A DNA stretch of 64,000 nt from Caldicellulosiruptor obsidiansis OB47 (GTDB lineage Bacteria > Bacillota > Thermoanaerobacteria > Caldicellulosiruptorales > Caldicellulosiruptoraceae): positions 1,682,001 through 1,746,000 of the forward strand of contig NC_014392.1 in assembly GCF_000145215.1 (NCBI RefSeq), in the 5' to 3' direction. Shown piece after piece: positions 1-7,388 of the stretch. The stretch's first letter is position 1. Every line of letters starts with the position of its first letter. The notes under the pieces were generated by a model. That model saw only the letters and a list, made by a program, of their open reading frames with translations. It made no database searches and was not told the DNA's origin. The position numbers were made by a program, and so were the translations under genes.

Positions 1-137
1 TTCCAATCTGGCAAAAGTAATCTGTAATAGGTACATTTATTAGAAAGCTTCTCAAATAACTCAAGTGGAATGTACAAATCAACAATTCGTTTGTTAGGAT
101 TAATTTTATTCTTCAAAAAAAATATAACGCTTCTTTC
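1..137 (-). pseudogene. 5' part of an open frame running off the window edge, unrecognised
   Basis: The reverse strand is open for 45 codons from just after a TAG at 138-140 to the window start. The composition looks coding (for example a stretch reading INPNKRIVDLYIPLELFEK). There is no ATG; the only plausible start is a TTG near 116, about 17 bases after an AGGAAAG. It lies directly downstream of the frameshifted remnant at 162-568 and may be part of the same decayed locus. I do not recognise the protein, and the 3' end is outside the window. Confidence 0.35.
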
Positions 138-161
138 CTATTTAATCTTTTTATTTTCGGT

Positions 162-568
162 TCACTTTATTGGCACTTTTTCTATAAATATAACATAATC
201 AATCTTTGAAAAAGCAATAAATTTATCTCCCAAAACCTCTCTTGCTTTATAATATGTTTGACAATTATCACAATATAATGGTTTATGATTATTCGTTAAC
301 AAAGACCAATAATTATACAATAAAACTTATTATTTCTATCAACCCTCAATCCTATGCTTTCATCAATACAATATCCAGTTATATCATTTGATATTATTAA
401 GCAAATAAGATCATTTGATAACAGTTTGCCCCCCTCTCTCAATATACCTTGTATACCATCCTATTTGCATATAAACTATCTCATTTGCAAGAGGCAATAT
501 GCAAATTGCTATATTTATTAATATTCTCTTTGGAATTTTCACTTCAATTTTACTTTATTAATTTTCAT
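162..568 (-). pseudogene. decayed gene with three frameshifts, unknown function
   Basis: Three overlapping reverse-strand reading frames join into one protein-like sequence of about 135 residues if single-base shifts are repaired. It opens with MKINKVKLK from the ATG at 568. It breaks near 541, shifts again in a run of six C on the plus strand near 430-435, and shifts once more near 310-320. The last segment contains a CxxC pair (CDNC) and ends in EKVPIK with a stop at 162. Each segment is full of ordinary coding residues and stops immediately outside its own frame, which is what a recently decayed gene shows. I do not recognise the family. It could be part of a degraded mobile element, but no terminal repeats were seen. 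Confidence 0.55.
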
Positions 569-731
569 CCTGTCAAACTCGTTTTTTTTAGTTAATTTTT
601 TGCAATTTTTAGCTATCAGCTTTCTCTTTCTTCAAATATCTCTAAATTTCTTAAATTTTCTCTTGTTTTTTCACAAACAAAAAGCTGCCCCCTTCTCTGG
701 AGGCAGCTTTCAAATTTTTTCGAAGTTCCTT

Positions 732-1060
732 TTATATTATATCCCTTTTTATTCTCATCAAAATATTGTACAAAAATGGAAGCAGGAAAAATGCAAGCAG
801 AACAAGACCTATCACAACGCAGATGGAAACCTGCATAAGCGTCAGTATCCCAGATGGCAGCATTGCCGCAAATGTGCCAGCTAAAATTATCACTGCCGAT
901 GTCACAACATGCCCAATGTTTGCTGAGGTTAGCCTGAGCGCCTCGTTTATCTCCAAGTCTTTATACTCATAAAATCTTATTAGCAAAAATACACTGTAAT
1001 CAATATTTACTTACAGCAAGAGAACTTACGCCGTACAAAATGGAAAAATGGAGTTCCCAG
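732..1060 (-). pseudogene. C-terminal remnant of an MMPL/RND-type transporter
   Basis: The last 85 codons encode two hydrophobic segments with the order typical of the end of an MMPL-family membrane transporter: a basic/acidic loop, then TSANIGHVVTSAVIILAGTF, then a final long helix and a short basic tail. Just upstream, in frame, lies DYSVFLLIRF, matching the conserved DYSLFLLSR-like motif of this family. Further upstream the homologous reading (LYGVSSLAVS) is in another frame, so there is a single-base shift near 1000-1008. The rest of the gene, normally 700 or more residues, is absent. This is a truncated and frameshifted fragment, not a functional exporter. The family call is confident for the motif and moderate overall. 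Confidence 0.65.
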
Positions 1061-1075
1061 TATTAGAAAAATGCA

Positions 1076-1309
1076 TCAATAACATAACCCAACTTTACAA
1101 CTTACGTTATAAATTGGAAACACAAAATTCTTGACAAGTCTCACTTTAACCTCAAGGCTGGTAAGTCTCTTCTCTAAACCGTCCATTCTTTTTTCCATAC
1201 TGTCAAGTCTTTTTTCAATACTTTCTATCTTTTCATTCATAGCTTCCATTGAACTGCTGAGAGCCTTGAGTGAAGAAACTACAAGCTCTAAGATATTATT
1301 TTCACTCAT
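1076..1309 (-). CDS. short coiled-coil protein, probably truncated
   Basis: A 77-residue product. Residues 20-58 form a heptad coiled coil with repeated units such as EKRMDGLEKRL, following a short N-terminal MSENNILELVVSSLK. A Shine-Dalgarno AAGGAG lies about 12 bases before the ATG. The last 18 residues (from KNFVF on) break the heptad pattern and run into the MMPL remnant, overlapping its decayed upstream edge. This suggests a deletion fused the coiled-coil gene to foreign 3' sequence. Similar small coiled-coil proteins are usually longer, as I recall. The function is unknown; it could be a structural or DNA-associated coiled coil. It may no longer be functional. Confidence 0.5.
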   Translation of the reverse strand: MSENNILELVVSSLKALSSSMEAMNEKIESIEKRLDSMEKRMDGLEKRLTSLEVKVRLVKNFVFPIYNVSCKVGLCY

Positions 1310-1358
1310 TTTAAATTCAAACTCCTTATTATGTTACTTTTGTTTTTAACTCATTTTA

Positions 1359-2474
1359 TCATAACGTGAAATAGAAATAAAGATAGGTTTTTATCTTTCC
1401 ATTATAAATCTTCCTGTTTTTATCTGCTTTTCTGCCAAATGCTTTTTCAATTTTGTTATAAGCAGATAACATAAAAAATCGCCAGTTATCAAAAGTTTTA
1501 AGACATCTGCCAAAATCCCTGTAAAGCTTAAATATATCCATATCGTCAATTCTCTCTCCATATGGCGGGTTTGTCACAATTATGCCTTTCTCTGATGGTT
1601 TTTTAATTTTCCTTGCATCTGCCCTGAAAAATCTTATGTCTTTATCTACACCAATCTCCTTTGCGTTTGCTTTTGCAATGTATATCATACTTTCGTCAAT
1701 ATCAGAAGATAGTATCTCAAACTTTTTTTGGTAATCAATCCTCTCAATTGCCTCAAGCCTTGTTTTTTTCCATTCCTGTTGTGAAATAAATCCATTTTTT
1801 TCAGCCAGAAAAGTTCTGTTAATGCCGGGAGCTATGTTTCTGGCAACCATTGCTGCTTCAATTGCTATGGTTCCAGAACCGCAAAATGGGTCCCAAAATA
1901 CTTCTTCAGTGTCTTGCCATTTGGCAAGCAGGACTAAGGTTGCTGCTATGTTTTCTTTCAAAGGCGCTTTAGAAATAAGTTTTCGATAACCTCTTTTGTG
2001 AAGAGAATCACCTGTTGTGTCAAAAAGCAGATAAGCCCAGTCATTTATCATGGCAATTTCTATCTTGAAAAGTTCTCCACTCTCTTCAAGAAAGCCTACA
2101 TTGTATTTTGATTTTAGTTTCTCAACTATTGCTTTTTTAGTTATAGACTGGCACGCTCTTATACTAAACAACTTGGACTTTTCTGTCCTGCCAGTTACCA
2201 AAATCTTTGCATCTTTGGGCAGTATTTCGTGCCAAGAGTAGCTGTATACGCCATCAAATAGTTCATCAAAAGTCTGAGCTTTGAACTTGTTTAAGATAGC
2301 AAAAATTCTATTTGACGTTCTTAAATTTATATTGAGTTTTGGAATGTCTTCAAGCTTAGCTGACACAAGAATCCTTCCATTTTCAACTTTTAGATTTTTA
2401 TATCCCAGCCTTATCAGCTCTTCCTTTGCAACCGACTCTGTACCTAAAGGCGTGGCAATAAAAAGTTCTATCAC
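1359..2474 (-). CDS. THUMP-domain class I rRNA methyltransferase (RlmL/YpsC family)
   Basis: A 371-residue S-adenosylmethionine-dependent RNA methyltransferase of the RlmL N-terminal/YpsC type, which makes N2-methylguanine in 23S rRNA in characterised relatives. Residues about 45-155 are the THUMP RNA-binding domain. Residues about 165-371 are the Rossmann methyltransferase, with the SAM loop DPFCGSGTIAIEAA and the catalytic NPPYGER motif. Length fits the single-domain Firmicute form, not the two-domain E. coli RlmL. Its start overlaps the end of the upstream YerC-like gene by 4 bases, so the two are probably translationally coupled. The exact target base cannot be read from sequence. Confidence 0.85.
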   Translation of the reverse strand: MIELFIATPLGTESVAKEELIRLGYKNLKVENGRILVSAKLEDIPKLNINLRTSNRIFAILNKFKAQTFDELFDGVYSYSWHEILPKDAKILVTGRTEKSKLFSIRACQSITKKAIVEKLKSKYNVGFLEESGELFKIEIAMINDWAYLLFDTTGDSLHKRGYRKLISKAPLKENIAATLVLLAKWQDTEEVFWDPFCGSGTIAIEAAMVARNIAPGINRTFLAEKNGFISQQEWKKTRLEAIERIDYQKKFEILSSDIDESMIYIAKANAKEIGVDKDIRFFRADARKIKKPSEKGIIVTNPPYGERIDDMDIFKLYRDFGRCLKTFDNWRFFMLSAYNKIEKAFGRKADKNRKIYNGKIKTYLYFYFTL

Positions 2475-2782
2475 TTTTCATCATCCAATCTTGATTTTTG
2501 TTTAAGTCTAGTAAGCACAGTTTTATAACCGTCAGCTCCATAGTTTAGACACCTGTTTACTCTGCTAATTGTAGCAGGAGATGCGCCAGTTCTTTTTGTA
2601 ATGTCACTGTACTTTGCACCCTCAAATAGAAGCTTTGCAACCTCAAATCTTTGAGAAAGCTCCTGAATCTCTCTTACGGTGCACAAATCTTCAAAAAAAT
2701 TATAACACTCCTCTATTGTTCTCAGTTCAAGTATTGCTTCAAAAAGATGGTCTGTCATCTCATTCTTGAGTTTCTCATTCAT
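2471..2782 (-). CDS. yerC: YerC/YecD-type TrpR-like DNA-binding protein
   Basis: A 103-residue protein matching the YerC/YecD family, relatives of the tryptophan repressor TrpR. Residues about 35-85 carry the helix-turn-helix: CTVREIQELSQRFEVAKLL, then a recognition helix around GASPATISRVNRCLNYG. Family members are small cytoplasmic helical DNA-binding proteins with poorly known targets, so no ligand is assigned. A strong promoter (TTTACT, 17 bases, TATAAT) lies 52-80 bases upstream, and an AAAGGA precedes the ATG. It overlaps the downstream methyltransferase gene by 4 bases, which suggests a two-gene operon. Confidence 0.85.
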   Translation of the reverse strand: MNEKLKNEMTDHLFEAILELRTIEECYNFFEDLCTVREIQELSQRFEVAKLLFEGAKYSDITKRTGASPATISRVNRCLNYGADGYKTVLTRLKQKSRLDDEK

Positions 2783-2833
2783 ATTCCTTTATACACCTCT
2801 TTTAAGGCTCAGCTACTTCTATTTTTCTTTAAG

Positions 2834-2862
2834 ATTATATCACTTTAAATAACTGAAGTAAA
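2834..2862 (-). promoter_or_regulatory. sigma-A-type promoter of the yerC unit
   Basis: On the minus strand TTTACT (2862-2857) and TATAAT (2839-2834) are separated by 17 bases, with a perfect -10. It sits between the ytxC terminator and the YerC-like gene. Confidence 0.7.
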
Positions 2863-2865
2863 TAG

Positions 2866-2900
2866 TGCAAAATAAGAGTGAGGAACTATTCCTCACTCTT
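2866..2900 (-). terminator. intrinsic terminator of the ytxC-like gene
   Basis: A perfect 12-bp stem (AAGAGTGAGGAA with TTCCTCACTCTT) has a 3-base loop and is followed on the minus strand by ATTTTG. The stop codon of the gene lies inside the hairpin. Confidence 0.75.
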
Positions 2901-3791
2901 GGACGAAAAACTCTCTGCATATTTTATATTACAAGAAGTACAAAATTTAATTTTTTTATCAAATACAAGAGAAAGAATTTCAAGTACATCCGCGGGAACA
3001 GTTATACCCTGGTGCTTGTGAAAAACAATATCTTGAGGGGAGAGCGAAATTAGTCTGCTTAAAAGTATATCTTCTTTTGAAAGACTTAACTTAAAATTTT
3101 TTGATAAAAGCTCATAAAACTCGTCTTTTATTTCATTTCCTTCTCTGTCAAGGAGCAAATACATTTTAGCAGTCGGGATAACATCTACATGTTCTATCTT
3201 TGATTCTTGAATGTCTGTAAAATATCTCAGAAGGTTTATAAACTGAAAGTACTCTCTTTCTAGAAGATATTTATTTGTAACATCTTCTACAATATCTTGA
3301 ATTGTTTTTATATAATCTTTTAATCTGAAGGTCAAAAAACCTTCAAAATTAAATTCAAAGTTAGAGTCTAAAAAATCAAGCACTTTTTTTATTATTTCAA
3401 ACTTAACCTTTGAAAAACTCTGAGCACTTGTTAGTTCATTCAACCTTTTCTGACTTTCTTGAAATATCTTTTTTGCTTCTATTTCATCTAAAAAATAATA
3501 ATCTTCTTTTATCAGCTTAAAAAGAAATTTTTCTCTGGTGTACTCAATTATCACATTTGCTATTGCATCAGCAACAAAATATTTTACTCTGTCATATGCA
3601 TTCAAATCAAAATTTTTCTTAAGTTCATCATCACTTAAAAAAATACCGTAAAACGTGATAGTGCCACATTGATTTGGCTCAATGGAAAGTCCTTTTATAC
3701 TTTCATTCTTATCCAGCTGCCTTTTCAACCTCTCATATACAAAAACAGGGTCGTCTGCCACTCCCAAACTCAATATTTGCATTTTCTTCAC
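2886..3791 (-). CDS. ytxC: YtxC-like sporulation-associated protein
   Basis: A 301-residue cytoplasmic protein of the YtxC family, annotated as putative sporulation proteins in Firmicutes with no known biochemical activity. It is rich in charged helices. A hallmark central segment covers about residues 140-190 (FEGFLTFRLKDYIKTIQDIV), and the C-terminal part (about 235-295) contains SPQDIVFHKHQG and a CxxC (CTSC). No membrane segment or signal peptide is visible. Two starts are possible: GTG at 3791 or ATG three codons later. It stands alone between its own hairpin terminator and the GME-fold gene upstream. Confidence 0.75.
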   Translation of the reverse strand: MKKMQILSLGVADDPVFVYERLKRQLDKNESIKGLSIEPNQCGTITFYGIFLSDDELKKNFDLNAYDRVKYFVADAIANVIIEYTREKFLFKLIKEDYYFLDEIEAKKIFQESQKRLNELTSAQSFSKVKFEIIKKVLDFLDSNFEFNFEGFLTFRLKDYIKTIQDIVEDVTNKYLLEREYFQFINLLRYFTDIQESKIEHVDVIPTAKMYLLLDREGNEIKDEFYELLSKNFKLSLSKEDILLSRLISLSPQDIVFHKHQGITVPADVLEILSLVFDKKIKFCTSCNIKYAESFSSKSEE

Positions 3792-3870
3792 ATCCCTGAA
3801 TATAAGCTTTAACTTTTTAGCACAATAATAAATATACCCTCAAATGCTCTTTTTCAATATGCTCTTTTTT

Positions 3871-4623
3871 CTACTCCTGACACAATGGAATGATAGAACC
3901 TATATCTGAAAGCTGCAAACCCGCAACATTCAAGATTTCAATATTATACTTTTTAAGAAAATTCTTTATACTCAAATAATCTGGATGCATTGAAATATCA
4001 CCATTAAAAACCATCAGGTTTTTGCTGATTAACCCTCCACAGCCACCAATAAAACCATAGCTAAGCCCTTCCAATTTAATAAAGCCTGGCGATATAAGTA
4101 AGCTATCTATTCCATTTTCAATTGCCTTTTTGTTAATTCCTTTATCAGAGGTAATAATTGCATTTGAATTTACAATCAAGATTGAACATTTAGTATACCC
4201 CTGTTTTACATGAATCCTTTGAAGGTTATCTTCTTCTATTTTTTTTGCTACTATTCTATCAGTAAATTTAAAATTGTGAAAGACTTTTGTCCCAACTTTT
4301 GCGATATTATACTTTACATCCTCAGGATATTTTCCCAGAACAGCTTTCTCTCCAAATATTATATTAAATCCAAGTTTTTTCAGTTCCGCTGTTGTTTTTC
4401 TTGGCGAGTTGGGAGCGGCAAAGATTAAGTTGTCTTCATAGTGAAAATAAAATATATCAGGGTGAGAAGATATCGCAGGATAAAGGTCATCACAGCTTTC
4501 ACATATCACTATTTTTATACCCAAATCTTCTAACGCATAGATAAACTTATCGTACGCTCTTTTGTCAAGTAAAACACAAGTAGCTTTACTTTCTGGTATA
4601 TATGGTAATTTTAAGTATCTCAA
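3871..4623 (-). CDS. DUF6873 / GME-fold protein
   Basis: A 250-residue protein resembling the DUF6873 family, which is predicted to adopt the guanidino-modifying-enzyme (amidinotransferase-like) fold. The pseudo-repeated pattern is visible: KVFHNFKFTDRIV, then NSNAIITSDKGI (residues about 150-165), then GFIGGCGGLI (about 195-205) and a conserved NGDISMHPD near residue 210. The GGCGG cysteine sits where catalytic cysteines of the fold often lie, but no reaction is established for the family. It overlaps the ECF S component gene by 4 bases, so the two are cotranscribed. A link to the transported vitamin or metabolite is only inference. Confidence 0.7.
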   Translation of the reverse strand: MRYLKLPYIPESKATCVLLDKRAYDKFIYALEDLGIKIVICESCDDLYPAISSHPDIFYFHYEDNLIFAAPNSPRKTTAELKKLGFNIIFGEKAVLGKYPEDVKYNIAKVGTKVFHNFKFTDRIVAKKIEEDNLQRIHVKQGYTKCSILIVNSNAIITSDKGINKKAIENGIDSLLISPGFIKLEGLSYGFIGGCGGLISKNLMVFNGDISMHPDYLSIKNFLKKYNIEILNVAGLQLSDIGSIIPLCQE

Positions 4624-5171
4624 GTTCTCATCTTCCCGATAAACTTATTATTATAAAGAGGTACAACCAATATTATGGAAATTATTGCTGACAAAATACC
4701 CTGCAGCAAATTAAAAGGCAAATTCGCAAGAGCAACTTTAAGTCCAAATTGTAAGTTTCTATTAATATTTAATGCCGATGATAGATATTTTAACACACAA
4801 GCTTCTGACAAAAAATACCCCATTGCCATAAAAATGCCACTGAGCATTGTCGAAATAATAAAAGATGCCCACTTCTTCTTTCTTTCTAATTTTTCGAAAA
4901 TCAGACCACAGATAAAACCTTCAAGTCCTTTGATGACAAAAGTAAAAGGAGCATAAATGGTATAACCAGAAGCAATATCCGCAATGGCAGAACCAAAACT
5001 TCCGCTCATAAACCCTATGCTTTTGCCGAATAAAATAGAAGAAAGCATTATTACAACATCACCAATGTTAAAATACCCTGCCATGAGCGGTATCTTTATT
5101 GTAAATGTTAAAACAAATACAAGAGCAATCATTACCCCAGAAAATACCCAAAACTTTACTTTGTTTTTCAT
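4620..5171 (-). CDS. ECF transporter S component (riboflavin-type family), substrate unassigned
   Basis: A 183-residue integral membrane protein with about six hydrophobic segments. It matches the substrate-capture (S) component of energy-coupling-factor vitamin importers in the family that has GYFNIGDVVIMLSSILFG near residues 32-50 and GSAIADIASGYTIYAPFTF near 60-78, followed by a KGLEG. S components bind the vitamin and dock onto a shared EcfA-EcfA'-EcfT module, which is not encoded here. Members of this family take riboflavin, thiamine precursors or other small cofactors, so the substrate is left open. A promoter lies 36-63 bases upstream and an AGAGGTGG Shine-Dalgarno precedes the ATG. 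Confidence 0.8.
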   Translation of the reverse strand: MKNKVKFWVFSGVMIALVFVLTFTIKIPLMAGYFNIGDVVIMLSSILFGKSIGFMSGSFGSAIADIASGYTIYAPFTFVIKGLEGFICGLIFEKLERKKKWASFIISTMLSGIFMAMGYFLSEACVLKYLSSALNINRNLQFGLKVALANLPFNLLQGILSAIISIILVVPLYNNKFIGKMRT

Positions 5172-5206
5172 AAAACCACCTCTTTAAAAATATCTCTACT
5201 TGCCTA

Positions 5207-5234
5207 ATTCTACACAAAAAGATTCAAAAATCAA
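5207..5234 (-). promoter_or_regulatory. promoter of the ECF S component unit
   Basis: On the minus strand TTGATT (5234-5229) and TAGAAT (5212-5207) are separated by 16 bases. It lies downstream of the chemotaxis terminator and upstream of the S component gene. No recognisable riboswitch was seen in the short leader. Confidence 0.5.
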
Positions 5235-5260
5235 ATCTTAAAATCAAAACTGTATCGATA

Positions 5261-5293
5261 CAAAAAATAAAAGGAGCTGGTTTCCCCAGCCCC
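5261..5293 (-). terminator. terminator of the chemotaxis operon
   Basis: On the minus strand GGGGCTGG, a 5-base loop and CCAGCTCC are followed by TTTTATTTTTTG. It lies 23 bases beyond the mcp stop codon. Confidence 0.8.
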
Positions 5294-5315
5294 AATTAGC
5301 TTTTTATGATTTTTA

Positions 5316-6866
5316 TCAGCTTCTTGTTTTAAATCTTTCAACAAGGTTTTTAAGAACATCTGCCTGGCTGTAAAGTTCTTCTGAAGCGGCAGCTGTCTCT
5401 TGAGAGTTTGCTGAATTGCTCTGCACCACATTTGCAACCTGGTTTATTCCCTCTGTAATCTGTGCTATTGCTTCAGACTGTTCTTTTGAAGAATACATTA
5501 TATCATTCATAATCATGGCCATTTTATCAATATTCTTTGTAATTCTATCTAACGAGGTGTATGTCTGCTTTGCAATACTATCTCCCACTTCAATCTTTTT
5601 GATGGTAGATTCAATAAGACTACTTGTCTCTTTTGCAGCATTTGCGCTCCTTGTTGCTAAGTTCCTGACCTCTTCGGCTACTACCGCAAATCCTTTTCCA
5701 TAACTTCCCGCCCGTGCTGCCTCAACTGCAGCGTTAAGCGCCAATATATTTGTCTGAAAAGCTATTTCGTCTATGGTCTTTATAATCTTTGAGATATTTG
5801 CAGATGCCATATTTATCTCTTCCATGGCTTTCATCATATCTTCCATCTGCTGCATACCAACTCTTGCTTCATCCTTTATCTGATTAGCAAAATTTGTAGC
5901 TTCCTCAACATTTTTGCTGTTCTGTTTTGTCTGAGCAGACACCTCTTCAACAGAGGCATTTAGCTCTTCAATTGCGCTTGCTTGGTCTGTCGCACCCTGG
6001 GCCAAGCTCTGGCTTGCATCTGCAAGCTGCTTTGCTCCAAGCGCAACTTGCTCTGCAGAAGATTTTACTGAAAAAATCAGTTGAGAAAGCGAATCAATCA
6101 TCTTCGAAAATGCCTCAGATAAAGTTCCAACTTCATCTTTTGAGTCATAGCTCACATCAACTGTTAAATCCCCTTCTGCAATCTTCTGGGCAGCAGAAAC
6201 CATTTTAGAAAGAGGTCTGCTAATTGCAGAAGAAATAACCAGACCCAAAAAGAAAGAAATTGCTATGCACAGAATAATTATTATCATCATTGATGTTACT
6301 GTACTTTTTGCAAGGGCATTATTTTGAACGTTTAACTTTTCGATGTACTTTTTTTCAAGCTCATAGAGGGTATTTATTGAGTTTCGAACATCAGTTACAA
6401 GCTGAGCTAAACTTGGTTTGAATAAAAGTTCAGTAGCCGCTTTTTTATCACTTTTTGCAAGTTCAATTATTTGATTTGTTAGCCTATCATATTCATCAAA
6501 TAAAGAAATCAACTTTTGATACTCTTGCTTTATGTCCTCTTCATTTATCAGTCTTGAAAATTCTTCAAGGTTTGTTTTATAAAAATTATTTATCTCATCG
6601 GTCTTCTGAAGATACGAATTCATCTCTGTGGCATTTCTCGCAAGCAAAATATTTCTGTAGTTAACACGCTGTCTTTCAAAACCTTCAAGCACATTGCCGA
6701 TCGTAATAAATGCTTTTACATTAGTCTGATAAACCTTTGTATAGGCATTGTTTATTCTGTTGATGTTTGTAACAGCTATTATACCCATGAAGAGTATCAA
6801 AATCAAAACAATTCCAAATCCTGCCAAAATCTTAGCAGAAATCTTAAAATTATTAAAGAACTTCAT
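5316..6866 (-). CDS. methyl-accepting chemotaxis protein
   Basis: A transmembrane chemoreceptor of 516 residues from the chosen start. It has an N-terminal membrane helix (about 10-32), an extracytoplasmic four-helix-bundle sensor (about 35-185), a second membrane helix (about 190-212), a HAMP domain (about 212-265) and a long helical signalling domain. The hairpin tip [18 protein letters not shown], which binds CheA and CheW, is visible. There is no C-terminal CheR-tethering pentapeptide. I moved the start 7 codons inside the longest frame, to the ATG of MKFFNNF, because an AAAGGGG precedes it and nothing precedes the first ATG. It is the last gene of the cheY-cheA-cheW unit. The ligand is unknown. 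Confidence 0.9.
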   Translation of the reverse strand: MKFFNNFKISAKILAGFGIVLILILFMGIIAVTNINRINNAYTKVYQTNVKAFITIGNVLEGFERQRVNYRNILLARNATEMNSYLQKTDEINNFYKTNLEEFSRLINEEDIKQEYQKLISLFDEYDRLTNQIIELAKSDKKAATELLFKPSLAQLVTDVRNSINTLYELEKKYIEKLNVQNNALAKSTVTSMMIIIILCIAISFFLGLVISSAISRPLSKMVSAAQKIAEGDLTVDVSYDSKDEVGTLSEAFSKMIDSLSQLIFSVKSSAEQVALGAKQLADASQSLAQGATDQASAIEELNASVEEVSAQTKQNSKNVEEATNFANQIKDEARVGMQQMEDMMKAMEEINMASANISKIIKTIDEIAFQTNILALNAAVEAARAGSYGKGFAVVAEEVRNLATRSANAAKETSSLIESTIKKIEVGDSIAKQTYTSLDRITKNIDKMAMIMNDIMYSSKEQSEAIAQITEGINQVANVVQSNSANSQETAAASEELYSQADVLKNLVERFKTRS

Positions 6867-6896
6867 AAACCACCTATCCCCTTTCATTTGTATTTT

Positions 6897-7388
6897 TTAG
6901 AGATTTATCCTATCAGGCTTGACAAAAGTTTCACAATCAAGTATCAATATAAGTCTTTCATTTAAGCTTGCAACACCTCTGAAAAACCTTTCATTTATCT
7001 TTTCATATGTTTGTGGCAAAGAACTAATTTGGTCCTTGTTTATCACAGCAACCTCGCTCACATGGTCAACAATAATGCCAGCCAAAAAATCATCTATGCT
7101 TGTGACAATTACACAGGTCCTTTCGTTGTACTCCTTTTGAGGCTTTGAAAGCCTCATTCTTGCATCAATCACAGGAATGATTTTGCCCCTCAAATTAATT
7201 ATTCCTTTAACATATTCTTCTTGATTTGGCACATAGGTTATGGGCAAAAGACCTATAATCTCTATGACATACTTAATCTCTATTCCATAGAACTGGTCAT
7301 CCACTTTGAATATAAGGTACATATCTTTCATAGCTTCTTCAAACTCATCCACTTTGCTGCTGAGCAATTCTTCCTGCACTTTTCTCAC
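6897..7388 (-). CDS. cheW: chemotaxis coupling protein CheW
   Basis: A 163-residue adaptor that links the receptor to the CheA kinase. The CheW beta-barrel spans residues about 22-158 with family signatures: FKVDDQFYGIEIKYVIEI, YVKGIINLRGKIIPVIDAR and the final DCETF. The gene abuts cheA with no gap, starting at a GTG straight after the CheA stop. A second GTG three codons downstream has an AGGTGAG just before it and may be the real start. The N-terminal 20 residues are acidic and not part of the fold. Confidence 0.92.
   Translation of the reverse strand: MRKVQEELLSSKVDEFEEAMKDMYLIFKVDDQFYGIEIKYVIEIIGLLPITYVPNQEEYVKGIINLRGKIIPVIDARMRLSKPQKEYNERTCVIVTSIDDFLAGIIVDHVSEVAVINKDQISSLPQTYEKINERFFRGVASLNERLILILDCETFVKPDRINL

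Noticed and set aside
600..884. Plus-strand open frame of 94 codons
   Set aside because: It is low-complexity and its second half is antisense to the MMPL remnant, whose reverse-strand frame has clear family motifs.
3844..3870. Direct repeat ATGCTCTTTTT with a 15-base period before the ytxC-like gene
   Set aside because: Only two copies, in an AT-rich intergenic stretch, with no sign of binding or mobility. Treated as simple sequence.
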